Source: Argopecten irradians
Lineage: Eukaryota > Mollusca > Bivalvia > Pectinida > Pectinidae
Direction of reading: 5' to 3'
Assembly: GCF_041381155.1 (NCBI RefSeq)
Contig: NC_091143.1
Coordinates: 39,323,996-39,387,995, forward strand
Length of the DNA stretch: 64,000 nt
Below are positions 48,364 to 61,000 of this stretch, piece after piece. The translations under genes and the position numbers were made by a program. A model generated the notes under the pieces. It had not been told where the DNA came from and searched no databases. It saw nothing but the letters and a program-made list of their open reading frames with translations. Position 1 is the stretch's first letter, and each line of letters begins with the position of its first letter.

Positions 48364-51300
48364 ATGAAAGTGAAAGTGAAGAGTGAGTTTAAACTTGATG
48401 CTTTTAAGTAAACCGTAATTTAAAAGGGAGTGGGTCAAAGTTGGTTTGCCCAACTGAATCATAAGACATCGATCTCAGCACTTGACATGGTCACCTCGGG
48501 CACTTTTTGCTTTGGTCTGTCAGCTGTCTGTTGCCAGGTACTTGGTATACTGACCTTTGAAGACCAAAGCCACTCACTGGTAAAGTGTGCCCATGGTTAA
48601 CAAAGTAATGTCCAGTTATCTCACATGTAACAAATGCGAGCAAAAAATATCTTAAAGGCCCACTACCTTTCCAAAGCAAAATTTAAAGGTTTCTTAAAAA
48701 CATAAATAACAAAAGAAAATGCCTATCCATCGCCTAAGATGAGGTAACAGCATCAAACATATGGAAAATTTTCTCTGTAACATATGATAACAGTGGAGAG
48801 TTATTTCGCTGTTTTGTCTTCTGGCATAGTAATATCCAACTACTGCGCGGTATTTAGGACGACGGCGGGAAACATAAGACGACCCGCGTTATGAAAATCA
48901 AAATTCATTTATTTTAATCAAAATTTTCTGAAGATGATGATGAGTGTAGTATTAAAGATGAGTTAATAACTTTTGCGACTCTACAAAATTATCGATCTCG
49001 TTTTACATTCCCATTTCAAAAATTAAAAGCTGTTTTGGAAAGGTAATGGGCCTTTAAATACAAAAAAACAAAAATGTGAAAAATTGCAAAATAAAGTTAT
49101 GCTAACATGTCCGATTTCTTTTTTTTTTCATGTGCAACACCAACCTACTCGTATATTTTGACGATGACCTACATTTTTCCTGCATTTATTAGGGTAAGTG
49201 CTATGTAATACATCATGTATGGGTATACACTATACAATTATTCATATTATGTTTCAAGCAATTATGGGTTGTAATATGACTGAAGGCAAGGCCCTTTTCA
49301 GTCAAATGTTTCAGTATTCATTAATAATGCAATGTTAAAAAGTGCAATTTATGGAAATAACGGAGCTGAATTTTCTGTTTATTTTTTATTCATATATTCA
49401 CCTTGTCCCCAAAACCCCCATTTGAGAAAGAAACCCCTATTATATATAATTAGGAATGAAGAAATTTCATTTCTGTAACAGATATTCCATTTGCCTGATG
49501 AAGATTACGTTTGTCAGATCATAAGAGTGTTTGAACCGCTCGATTATATTATGAGCTTATTTTACTTCAAAGCATCATATCCCATGGTAATTATCCATGA
49601 TTCCCCTCTCCATAAAAAAATGGGGGCCAGAAACTGAAGCTGTCAGTGTGTATGGCTGGATTTTGAAGATTGGGTTTTTAGGTCATCTGACCCAAAGGGT
49701 CAGGATGACCTATAGTCATCATGCACCGTCCGTCGTCGTCCGCCGTGCGCCGTCCGCCGTGCGTAAACTTTTCATTCAAACAACTTCTTCTCAATAACTG
49801 TAAGGCCCAAAGTACTCATATTTGGCCTGTAGCATACTTGGATGAAGGGCTATCAAAGTTGTGAAAATAAATGACCTTGACCTACTTTCAAGGTCACAGG
49901 GGTCAAATAGGCTAAAATCTTTGAACGACTTCTTCTAACTAACCAAAAGGTCCAGGGTACTCATATTTGGCCTGTAGCATGCTGGGATGAAGGGCTACAA
50001 AAGTTGTGAAAATTAATGACCTTGACGTACTGTCAAGGTCACCTGGGGTCAAATAGGCTAAAATCTTTGAACGACTTCTTCTAACTAACCGAAAGGTCCA
50101 GGGTACTCATATTTGGCCTGTAGCATGCTGGGATGAAGGGCTACCAAAGATGTGAAAATAAATGACCTTGATCTACTTTCAAGGTCACAGGGGTCAAATA
50201 GGCTAAAATCTTTGAACAACTTCTTTTAACTAACCGAAATATCCAGGGTTCTCATATTTGGCCTGTAGCATGCTGGGATGAAGGGCTACCAAAGTTGTGA
50301 AAATAAATGACCTTGATCTACTTTCAAGGTCACAGGGGTCAAATAGGCTAAAATCTTTGAACGACTTCTTCTAACTAACCAAAAGGGTCAGGGTACTCAT
50401 ATTTGGCCTGTATCATGATGGGATGAAGGGCTACAAAAGTTGTGAAAATTAATGACCTTGACGTACTGTCAAGGTCACCGGAGGTCAAATAGGCTAAAAT
50501 CTTTGAACAACTTCTTCTTTGGCCTGTAGCATGCTGGGATGATTGGCTACCATAGTTGTGAAAATGAATGACCTTGGCCTACTTTCAAGGTCATAGGAGT
50601 CAAATAGACTAAAACATTTGAATGACTTCTTCTAACTAACCGAAAGGTTCAGGGTACTCATATTTGGCCTGTAGCATGCTGGGATGAAGGGCTACCAAAG
50701 TTGTGAAAATAAATGACCTTGATCTACTTTCAAGGTCACAGGGGTCAAATAGGCTAAAATCTTTGAACGACTTCTTCTAACTAACCAAAAGGTCCAGGGT
50801 ACTCATATTTGGCCTGTAGTATGCTGGCATGAAGGGCTACAAAAATTGTGAAACTTAATGACCTTGACTTATTGTCAAGGTCACCGGGGGTCAAATAGGC
50901 TAAAATCTTTGAACGACTTCTTCTAACTAACCGAAAGGTCCAGGGTACTCATATTTGGCTTGTAGCATGCTGGGATGAATGGCTACCATAGTTGTGAAAA
51001 TGAATGACCTTGACCTACTTTTAAGGTCACAGGGGTCAAATAGGCTAAAACCTTTGAACGACTTCTTCTAACTAACCTTTGAACGACTTCTTCTAACTAA
51101 CCAAAAGGTCCAGGGTACTCATATTTGGCCTGTAGCATGATGGGATGAAGGGCTACAAAAGTTGTGAAAATTAATGACCTTGACGTACTGTCAAGGTCAC
51201 CGGAGGTCAAATAGGCTAAAATCTTTGAACGACTTCTTCTAACTAACCGAAAGGTCCAGGGTACTCATATTTGGCCTGTAGCATGCTGGGATGAATGGCT

Positions 51301-54300
51301 ACCATAGTTGTGAAAATGAATGACCTTGCCTACTTCCAAGGTCATAGGAGTCAAATAGACTAAAATCTTTGAATGACTTCTTCTAACTAACCGAAAGGTT
51401 CAGGGTACTCATATTTGGCCTGTAGCATGCTGGGATGAAGGGCTACCAAAGTTGTGAAAATAAATGACCTTGATCTACTTTCAAGGTCACAGGGGTCAAA
51501 TAGGCTAAAATCTTTGAACGACTTCTTCTAACTAACCAAAAGGTCCAGGGTACTCATATTTGGCCTGTAGCATGCTGGGATGAAGGGCTACAAAAGTTGT
51601 GAAACTTAATGACCTTGACTTATTGTCAAGGTCACCGGGGTCAAATAGGCTAAAATCTTTGAACGACTTCTTCTAACTAACCAAAAGGTCCAGGGTACTC
51701 ATATTTGGCCTGTAGCATGCTGGCATGAAGGGCTACAAAAGTTGTGAAACTTAATGACCTTGACTTATTGTCAAGGTCACCAGGGTCAAATAGACTAAAA
51801 TCTTTGAATGACTTCTTCTAACTAACCGAAAGGTTCAGGGTACTCATATTTGGCCTGTAGCATGATGGGATGAAGGGCTATCAAAGTTGTGAAAATTAAT
51901 GACCTTGATGTTCTTTCAAGGTTACAGGGGTCAAATAGGCTAAAATCTTTTAACTACACCTTTTAATTAACCCAAAATCCAGGGTACTCATATTTTGCTG
52001 GTGGCAAGCTGGGATGCAGGGTTACCATAGTTATAAAAATGAATGACTTTGACCTTCTTTCAAGGTCACGGGTCAATTAAGCTAAAATCTTTTAACTACA
52101 CCTTTTAATTAGCCGAAAGGTCCAGGGTATTCATATTTAGTCAGCAGCATGCTGAGATAAAGGGCTATCAAAGTTGTGGAAATGAATGACCTTGACCTAC
52201 TTTCAAAGTCACGAGAGTCAAATATTCCAAAATCTTGAATTTTGAACTTCTTCTGAAGTTCTACCAGTGTGATTTAGCTGAAATCTGCATGAAATGATCC
52301 TGACATGGTCCCGACCAAGTGTTGTTATATTTTATGTCAATCCAAAATCCAAGATGGCTGCCACAGATGATCCAAGATGGCTGCCACAGATGCCATCTTG
52401 AAAACACATTTTGAACTTCTTCTCAAGTTCTACCAGTGCAATTTAACTGAAACTTGAAACATGAAATGCGGCTTATATGATCTTGTCAAAGTGTTGTTAT
52501 ATCTCTGGTTGATCCCAGATTGAAGATGGCTACCATGACACCATATCTAATTATTTTCCTATAAAGCTATTGCCAAGATAGTCAGATGACCGTTAAGGCC
52601 CTTGGGCCTCTTGTTTCTTATATTTTCATGCAGATGTTGCCTTAGAAGTGCTTTGCACTTTGTGCCCTTTGCATGATGGGCTGTGCCCTTATTATGTTTC
52701 TTAACGCTGTCGTAATTACCGTGCGTTAGTTGACTATCATTTTGCCAGACATCAAAACAACAGCTTACAAATAGTATAGAAAAGTATCCCAATGCAATAA
52801 AAATGCAATTGTACCATGCCTCTTGATCTGAAAGATAATGAAACCTTTTGTGTTTACCCTAATCTTGCACAATTTTACATGCTTGATTTTAACGTCTGTG
52901 GGTCTCTGTGCATATGACTTGGTACACTTCAAATTTAAACAAAAAATACATGTCTATTCGATTCTGTGAACAGACCGTACAGTTTCCTCATATTTTTGTA
53001 CCGTCGCCATGTTGGATAAGGGTAACTGCAGTTATCCTAATCTGGTTCCTCCCTGTGTCCGTGAAACTAGCATTTGGTGTTATAACTTCATCTTAGACCA
53101 TTGATATCAATTATTTTTTATGCTATTATTGTTGTAAATCTCTTATATGTTTCTGGTACTACTGGATGCATTATTGGTTTATTTTTTCATGTTTAAACAG
53201 TTGGACAGCTGTGGCGACATGGCGCTGGGTAGCCAATGATGACAACTGTGGTATTTGTCGTATGGCGTTCGATGGTTGTTGTCCCGACTGTAAGCTACCA
53301 GGAGATGACTGTCCATTAGGTATGACCGGCCTTTTATTTATCAACTGTTAACTTCCATTTGGATTCAAATACCGTATTAAACGTAATAAGAGCCCAGAGT
53401 GGTTAAAAAGTCAAAATATCATTGCTTGTTTATTTACCGCAAAGGGAATAAAAAGAACTTCTAATAAAGCTTCAAAGCTTGTCAGAAAATTTTGAACGAG
53501 TTAAAGATGGGTTTAAATAGGTTCGTTTGGTTTAATGCCCTATTAAAAACCAAAGTCATATAAAGACAAGCCAGGTTTAGGAGGTGGAGAAAAGCTGGAG
53601 TATCCAAAGAAAAAAACATCAACCTAAAGTCAGTACCTTATAACTACCCCACAGGGGTTTCAATCATGCAACCTAGATGTAGAGGGCTTGTGTTAATGCA
53701 TCAAGATAAAGGAGGGACATAATGGCTCCACAAGGTAATCATGGACCTGAACACAATTTGGCCACATTGCTTTAAAGGGACAATTCACTCAGGCTTATTC
53801 TTTTACATAACCAAGAAGCAAAATATGGCATAAATGTATTGTTCTACATTTCTTATGAAACATATAACATAAAATATTGACAAATTCCACGTCATTGTAA
53901 AGTATTTTAATTGATACCATTGAAATTACAAATCGTTGATCAATATGATAAAGCAGGTACATGTATACGTTGTACCCTTACCCGAGCCAAAGTCACGCAC
54001 GCTAAACAAATGAACTACATAACCACTGAGGCGGTGATAAAATGATTTTTAGGCAAGACAATTCACCTAATAAGGTAAACACACTACTGTCAGAGCGATT
54101 TGAGCAGTTCTAGACAAAAGTTGCATTACTTTATGAGCAAGGGACAGGGTTCAGCATACAAGACTTTTGACCACAATGTGTAATGGCGGACAGCGAGCGA
54201 GTTTGAATATTTCACACACATTTCACCACCATGGGCTTTTCTGGCATATCACAGTAAAACCGACTGATCTAATTTCCATTAGAACTGGTTTGTTTCCAAT

Positions 54301-54607
54301 ATATGTACAAATTTTAATGTTCTCTTAGACCGCATTGTACCTTTAAACAAATTCTTCTCTGAAAGATGCAAATTGATCTATTGTTCATGTTTTGTATGTA
54401 GTATATGTATTCTCCATGTATATATCACTGTTTTGTGTTGACAAGGTTGGGTGAGTATTTTCACCAATGTTTGTTTTCTTTCTGTTGACAGTTTGGGGTG
54501 AGTGTTCTCATTGTTTCCATATCCACTGTATTGTGAAGTGGCTCAACTCCCAGCAAGTGAACCAGCTGTGTCCGATGTGTCGACAGGATTGGAAGTTCAA
54601 AGAATGA
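48364..54607 (+). CDS. ANAPC11: ANAPC11, RING-H2 subunit of the anaphase-promoting complex
   Basis: Catalytic RING subunit of the APC/C, which with the APC2 cullin recruits the E2 for cell-cycle ubiquitination. Exon 2 (53201-53319) and exon 3 (54492-54607, stop included) encode [19 protein letters not shown] through [12 protein letters not shown], nearly identical to human, with all the Cys/His zinc ligands visible. The start exon is assigned to 48364 because ATG there reads MKVKVK, the family N-terminus, about 4.8 kb upstream of exon 2. With an AGT serine codon split across the junction, the protein is exactly 84 aa, the human length. However, a canonical GT donor falls one base early (GTGAGT at 48383), so the junction needs a TG-AG or shifted intron (see findings). 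A candidate ATTAAA signal is at 54768-54773. Intron 1 holds a TTAA-type MITE and a 144-bp tandem-repeat element. Intron 2 holds a SINE and another TTAA-type element. Confidence 0.92.
48656..49053. mobile_element. TTAA-type MITE, AGGCCCACTACC family
   Basis: TTAA target on both sides (48652-48655, 49054-49057). Left AGGCCCACTACCTTTCCAAA, right TTTGGAAAGGTAATGGGCCT. 398 bp, non-coding, in ANAPC11 intron 1. Confidence 0.85.
49264..49368 (+). repeat. Dispersed repeat, copy 1 of 2
   Basis: gttgtaatatgactgaaggc through 'aaaaagtgcaatttatggaaataa' matches 63894-64000, with differences in the middle. Class unknown. Confidence 0.7.
49678..52620 (+). mobile_element. Repeat element with about 16 internal 144-bp units
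   Basis: The left end ggtcatctgacccaaagggt, with a GC-rich ccgtccgtcgtcgtccgccg tract, leads into about 16 tandem 144-bp units (agg(t/g)ccagggtactcatatt start). The right end holds cagatgaccgttaaggccct and then the small hairpin ggccc-tt-gggcc before 'tcttgtttct'. Short inverted termini GGTCATCTGAC are visible. The layout, unique ends around a tandem core, recalls oyster 'pearl' or Helitron-related elements, but that class is an inference. It fills most of ANAPC11 intron 1. Confidence 0.75.
53515..53715 (-). mobile_element. SINE in ANAPC11 intron 2
   Basis: On the minus strand it carries the tRNA-like head region near 53700, a central 'gtggggtagttataaggtac' block and the tail 'tttttaatagggcattaaac'. 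Same family as 58745-58970. Confidence 0.7.
53776..54342. mobile_element. TTAA-type element, AGG(G/T)ACAAT ends
   Basis: TTAA lies at 53772-53775 and 54343-54346. Left AGGGACAATTCACTCAG and right AGGTACAATGCGGTC (read inward) are imperfect inverted ends. 567 bp without a coding frame, in ANAPC11 intron 2, ending about 150 nt before exon 3. Confidence 0.6.
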
Positions 54608-55430
54608 CAAAAGCAAATCACCTTTACTGAAAAAAAGTTGATACATAATTACATATTACCCTGACCCAGGTGACACATTCGTGATATCATCCTGCACCGC
54701 AGGCAGAAAATGTTCTTTTGAAACTGTTATCAAGAGTATTCCTAGTGTGTGACAATCAATATGACTAATTAAATTATTTTGTAGAATTCAACCATTCATT
54801 GTGTATATCGTAAAATGATTTAAATTTGAACATGTACTTCGCTTGTATTTGTTATATAAAATGAATATCTCTTACTACATTGTATGCTAAAAATAACACT
54901 GTATAGAAATTGGATTTTGTTTAAGAGAATAATTACTTATAGCTTGTATTAGAAAATGCATACAGCGTTACAAGTAAATTTACAGTTGGCAAGATGTTAA
55001 ATGTTCGGTTTTTGTTGTAGATGTACAATGACTTCAGAGGAAGTTGATAAAATCATTAACAACTTTGTGATGTTTAACTTTGGTTTATCGATGATGAAAG
55101 TTTACAAGCACTTGAATAGATGTTGAAGAAAGAGGACTAATTTGGTTTAAACTTATTAAATGTGAGTTTGAGCAGATGTTTAGTGATGAAGTGAACCAAA
55201 ATAATTAAAATTAGACTTGTAATTCCACTCCACTATAATGGTCTACAATACGCTCCAATATATAAAAGCCAATCAGAATGTCGCCTACAAAATCTTTGGT
55301 TGATTATTTGTAAATATGAACAGCTAATGATACGGACGTGTTACAATTCAAGGCCATGGGGTCATGCTGAGCTGACCTCAACAGGGATTGTTAGATCTTG
55401 TATTTGAGCATCTTAGAACATCGTAGTGGA
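54608..55430. other. 3' flank of ANAPC11
   Basis: Probable 3' UTR with ATTAAA at 54768-54773, followed by AT-rich sequence with no recognised element. Confidence 0.4.
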
Positions 55431-55439
55431 GCGTATGAC

Positions 55440-56060
55440 TGTGAGCTTGAGCAAATATTTATAGTGTGACAGTGAACTGTTTGATAGTTAGCTTAATGTT
55501 TGACTGTGAGCTTGAGCAAATGTTAAGTGTGAAAGTAAGCTGTTTGATAGTGAGCTTAATGTTTGACTGTGAGCTTGAGCAAATTTATATGTTTAATGTG
55601 AAAGTGAACTGTTTGTCTGTGAGCTTGAGCAAATGTTTAGTGTGAAAGTGAACTGTTTGTCTGTGAGCTTGAGCAAATGTTTAGTGTGAAAGTGAACTGT
55701 TTGTCTGTGAGCTTGAGCAAATGTTTAGTGTGAAAGTGAACTGTTTGTCTGTGAGCTTGAGCAAATGTTTAGTGTGAAAGTGAACTGTTTGTCTGTGAGC
55801 TTGAGCAAATGTTTAGTGTGAAAGTGAACTGTTTGGCTGTGAGCTTGAGCAAATGTTTAGTGTGAAAGTGAACTGTTTGTCTGTGAGCTTGAGCAAATGT
55901 TTAGTGTGAAAGTGAACTGTTTGTCTGTGAGCTTGAGCAAATGTTTAGTGTGAAAGTGAACTGTTTGTCTGTGAGCTTGAGCAAATGTTTAGTGTGAAAG
56001 TGAACCGTTTGGCTGTGAGCTTGAGCAAATGTTTAGAGTGAAAGTCAACTGTTTGGCTGT
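55440..56060 (+). repeat. 44-bp minisatellite, about 13-14 copies
   Basis: Unit ctgtgagcttgagcaaatgt + ttagtgtgaaagtgaactgt + ttgt. The copies from about 55610 to 56000 are nearly identical; those at the left edge vary in length. It lies between ANAPC11 and the LRRC61 3' end. Confidence 0.95.
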
Positions 56061-56329
56061 TAAATGTTGATAAATGTGAAAACGTAAGAAATTGATGTAA
56101 GTACACATAAGATGATTGATAGAAAATGAACATCTAAAAAATGTAAGTTTCGTCATTGTTATTTATTTACTTTTGTTCTGACAAAATAGAATACAATGAT
56201 ATATAAAACATTATGATGTTGTAATTTGTGTTCGACACAAATACAAACAGAATTGATAATTCTCCTGTTTTCCTCACCATGTCTAGCATGACCACAATTA
56301 CAAATATACTGAATTTATTAAAAGACAGT

Positions 56330-57285
56330 TACTTTTCAGCTCACCTGGCTCGAAAGGCTGATGAGCTTTTGCTATTGCACGGCGTCTGTCGTCCGTCCGT
56401 CAACATTTCCTTTAAATCGCTACATGTCATAAAGTACTGCATGAATTTTAACATAATTTGGTCAGAAACTTTAGGGGAAGGGGATCAGATTTTGCATAAA
56501 TGGTGACCCTGACCCCCCTGGGGCAGGAGGGGCGGGGCTCAATAGGGGTAATAGAGGTAAATCCTATAAATCGCCACTTGTCCTAGAGTTCTGCATGGAT
56601 TGCAACCAAATTTGGCCAGAAACTTCCTTAGGGGAAGGGGATCAGATTTGCATAAATGGTGACCCTGACCCCCCCTGGGGCAGGAGGGGCGGGGCCCAAT
56701 AGGGGTAATAGAGGTAAATCCTATAAAACGCTACTTGTCCTAGAGTTCTGGATGGATTGTAACCAAATTTGGTCAGAAACATCCTTGGGGGAAGGGGAAC
56801 AGAACTACTTGTCCTAGAGTTCTGGATGGATTGTAACCAAATTTGGCCAGAAACATCCTTGTGGGAAGGGGAACAGAACTTGTATAAATTTTGGCTCTGA
56901 CCCCCAGGGGGCAGGAGGGGCGGGGTCCAATAGGGGAAATAGAAGTAAATCATATAAATCGCTACCTGTCCTAGAGTTCTGCATGGATTGTAACCAAATT
57001 TGGCCACAAACATCCTTTAGGGAAGGGAAACATAACTTGTATAAATCTTGGCTCTGACCCCACTGGGGGCAGGAGGGGCGGGGCCCTGGGGGAAATAGAG
57101 GTAAATCCTAAAAATCGCTACTTGTCAAATTTTGGCTTTGACCCCCTGGAGCAGAAAGAGTGGGGCCCAATAGGGAAATTAAAGGTAAATATTCGAATTC
57201 CTTCAGAAAAGAAACAATGAACTTGTATTCAGAACATTACTTGGCATTACAAACCAGGTGAGTGATACAGGCCCTCTGTTTGTGA
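56330..57285 (+). repeat. Dispersed bivalve-type repeat with internal tandem units
   Basis: The left end tcagctcacctggctcgaaa and the right end caggtgagtgatacaggccc form short inverted termini. The interior has about five units of 'cctagagttctg(c/g)atggat' followed by 'ggggcaggaggggcgggg'. The same right end is found at 43070-43125. No coding frame is accepted. Confidence 0.75.
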
Positions 57286-57566
57286 AATAACACAATTCAA
57301 CTACAAATTACAATATGGTATATATTTTATTCATTATTTAATTATTTATTTTAAATGTACCTTCTTGTCGATGCTCTAGTGAAAATAACTACAGTATTTA
57401 AACCATTAAACACTCAGAGAGTGGTTAAATAAATAAGAAACAATAAAGGAGTGCTTATAGCCAGTTATAGGACCAAATTTGTGCTGATTTTTCACAAAAT
57501 TATTGCCATCTCAAAAAAGAGGATGGGCTCTTATTGTGTCGAATATGGTTACTGTATGTTATGAAG

Positions 57567-57669
57567 ATAAGCCTCAAACTGTACAATATGTGGGAGAGAG
57601 AACTATATCAAGGCCTGTCAGGCCCGAGATCTGTTCTCTCTCCCGCATATTGTACAGTTTGAGGCTTAT
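57567..57669. repeat. Hairpin with about 36-nt arms
   Basis: ataagcctcaaactgtacaa… (57567-57602) pairs with …ttgtacagtttgaggcttat (57634-57669) with about two mismatches and a 31-nt loop. It lies just past the candidate LRRC61 poly(A) site. Confidence 0.9.
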
Positions 57670-57714
57670 TTCAAACTTAAAACATAGCAAGTCCTTGTGT
57701 TAATAAAGTACACT

Positions 57715-57720
57715 TTTATT
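57715..57720 (-). promoter_or_regulatory. Candidate LRRC61 polyadenylation hexamer
   Basis: AATAAA on the minus strand, 375 nt after the LRRC61 stop codon. Confidence 0.4.
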
Positions 57721-58094
57721 TCTAATAAAAGCCAGGTTTTTTTTGCCTTTGTCTAGGAGCTCAGGTAACTCTACCAATGTGCATTCAACCATGACATAGA
57801 TAGACTAAGTGTACTTTGTTATAATGCCAAATGCCAGTGTTCTCATTCATATTACAAAAGACAACCAAGCCCTTACAACTTTCCAACTTGTCTTTTTAGG
57901 GCTTAGACAAATGATGATATTTTAATAACACCAATTCTATTGACTTTCAGCCATGTACAAATTGATTATGTACAACACCCATCTTGTTTCTTGCTGAGAA
58001 ACCCAAGGCACCAAAATCCCATACTACCAAGATATTTGGAAATAAGGAAAATGTTTTTGACAATATAAATACAGTTGTCTACTTTCTTCCATTA

Positions 58095-61000
58095 TCAAGA
58101 TTTCTCGGTTGACTGTCCAGATTTTAATGAACTCAGAGATGCATCAGCTTTTTCACTTAGAAGTTGGCAGGAGAATAAAAGACCTGAAAACAAAAAAATG
58201 AAAAATAACTATAATTCATGGCAGAAACTCTTAATTTGAATACCACATGCAAAAGCAGCATCAAAACAGGTTTGGTTAAATGTTTTGTTTTATTGTACTA
58301 TTACATGCAACATTCAGGGTCATTCAAGGACAAAGCAGAGGTGGAGGAAAGCTGGAGTACCCATAGAAAAACCACAAACCATCACCTGGCAACTACCACA
58401 TCTGGGTCCCAGATTTGTGGACTTCTAAACCACTCGGCCAACATGGCCTGAAAAATTAGTACAGAATGTTTAGAATTCAGCAATTGAGAACAGACACTTC
58501 AGGTAAATGGGCATTTAGTTTGAAGTTCATTGTCTGCATGCATGGGGAATAAGATAGGCATGGAAACAGATTTTCCATTCTAAGTAACAATGACCTTTAA
58601 CTTTTGACCTTTTGACCTAGAAAGCAATCCCAGGCAAGCAATTTAAGAAAGGTAAATATGATGAAGATTGAGCTTGATTAATTTGTTTAAGGGATCTGAT
58701 CACACCAAAACCTCTGTTGTATGACGGGTAAAGCTTACAGCAAACAGTTTTGGCTTTATTAGTTAAATGTCCTATTTACAGCCAGGGTCATGCAAGGATG
58801 TGCCAGGTATGATGATGAAGGAAAGCCGGAGAACCCAGAGAAAAATCACTGACCAGCAGTCAGTACCTGGCAACTGCCCTCATGATATTCAAACTCATGA
58901 CCCTGAGGTGGAGGGCTTGTGGTTATATGTTGAGACATCTTGACCACTCGTCCACCACTTCAAATTAATAACAGCAAACTGTTTGTGGCAAGGATGCAGT
59001 AATCAGCAGCAAGAATCTGTAGGGGGAACAGTTCATACATGTTAAATATATGTATATCACATGGCCACTAACAAAATGTTAACAGCACATTACCTTGTAA
59101 TTGTTCATCAGCGTCAGCCAAATTTGTTTGCTCAAACTTTTTAGTGGAAAATTTCCAGTAGTCTTCTGGTAGCCAGTCCTCTGCTTTAGTGATCTTTGGG
59201 TCTCGACTGGTGTTGGATCGCACTATAATGATTAATATATCACTTGTTATAAAGAAACCGTAACAAAATTACCCAAATGAAAATAATTGAAATACTTTAG
59301 AAATAGCACCAAATACTTTGTCCATTAGGAAATCAACTATAAGGTGCAGTCATGGTCTACTAGCTAGTCACATCTTTATGTACCTATGATTTGATTTTAC
59401 TTCTATGCTAAGAAACGGACCAGTCTTTGCTTAAGTGGTTCTTAACTAAAATATCACATTCTGCAAATATTATGAAGATCAATAAATTCTGTAATTTGTT
59501 TCAAACTTAATTATATCAATTTTTTAAGTTCTACAATATTTAATTACTTTCTAATGCTTCTTCAACCTCCTTGCACATTTCAAACACCTCACTCCCTCGG
59601 CCATGTAACCGCTCTCCTAAAACAAAATCATTGTTTCATGTGTGTAAGAAGCTATTATAGGCTTTGTGGACATTCAGATAATTAACGTGCAAAATGGTAC
59701 ATGGAGATCAAGTGAATGACAAAATGCAAAACATGATACAGTTGCTCAAGTGTGCAAAATTTGTGCTTTTCAAGAAGTATATTGCTTGATATAATTTCCA
59801 AAAGTTGAAAATCAGGTGCGTAATGTACGAACAGGCTTGCGGACCTGAAGTATTGGAAGCATCACTGGTACCGGTATATACAATTTTTGAACAGGAATAA
59901 TAGTGATGAGATTTATCATTGTTAACATCTACGTACCATCAATCGTCCTCAGTTTCGGTAGTAATTTTGATAATTCTTTTCTGTATCCGACATTAACACA
60001 GAAAGGATTGGATAAGGCTTTGTCATTAACTGTCAGACTCTCGAGTTTTTCTAGACCTTGTAGACATCTAAAGTTTTCAACACTGAAATAAAATGGGGAA
60101 ATAAATGAATCAACAACTTTTTAATTTATTTTTGAATTACTTGATCCCAATAAAGTGGATTTTTTTTTCTAGACTGACTCACTTCTTTCCAAAACTGAAA
60201 ATTCATTAAAATTTCACTAAATAAACATGCATTTGAATATAAATGGACATAAAAACGCATCTTTATATCGAAAAAAACAACCCAAACTATACATGTACAT
60301 GTGTATATATAGCTAGAAGTTCATACAAATGGACAGAACATTGTGAGTACTATGAATAATGGAACTCCTTCAATATAAGGGTATATGTATTATAATTTAT
60401 TTATTCAGTTCCTCAATTTTTTTAGGATCAAATTTTCGCCACCATAGCAATGTACTGTTAAACCGCAAAAAATATTAACTCCACAAAAATAACCTTCTTT
60501 GCAGCATGCCCAGTACACTAGCTGGTTCTGGATAACATCAAGTAACTGGTGGCTGGTACATTGGTCAAAGAATATTGACAAATCCTTTTGACATTCTGTA
60601 TCAGAATTAACTCAGGTGACTATTAGGCTAGCCCTGTGTTTCTTGGTTTTTTTCTAAGTTGGGAATTTTTTTCGATACGACAACCATTATTTGGAGTGAA
60701 ATACAAACCCCATATAAATATATAGATTTTTTACTTACCCACCAATTAGATTCCCAGCTAAATTGAGAGATTGTAAATTGTCCAGGGCTTGTAATCCTTC
60801 TAGAGACAACAGAAAGGAAAAATATAAAGCTAAGAGGTCTACTGGTGAATTTGTATTTCCAGTATTGTTGAAGCTTGATCAGTAAACTTATACACATAGC
60901 CTTCATATTAGAGGCTATGGTGGCTAAGTGGTTAAGATGTCCAAATAATACCTATATAAATATGTAATACCACAGTTTAAATCTCGTGTGGGCAGTTGTC

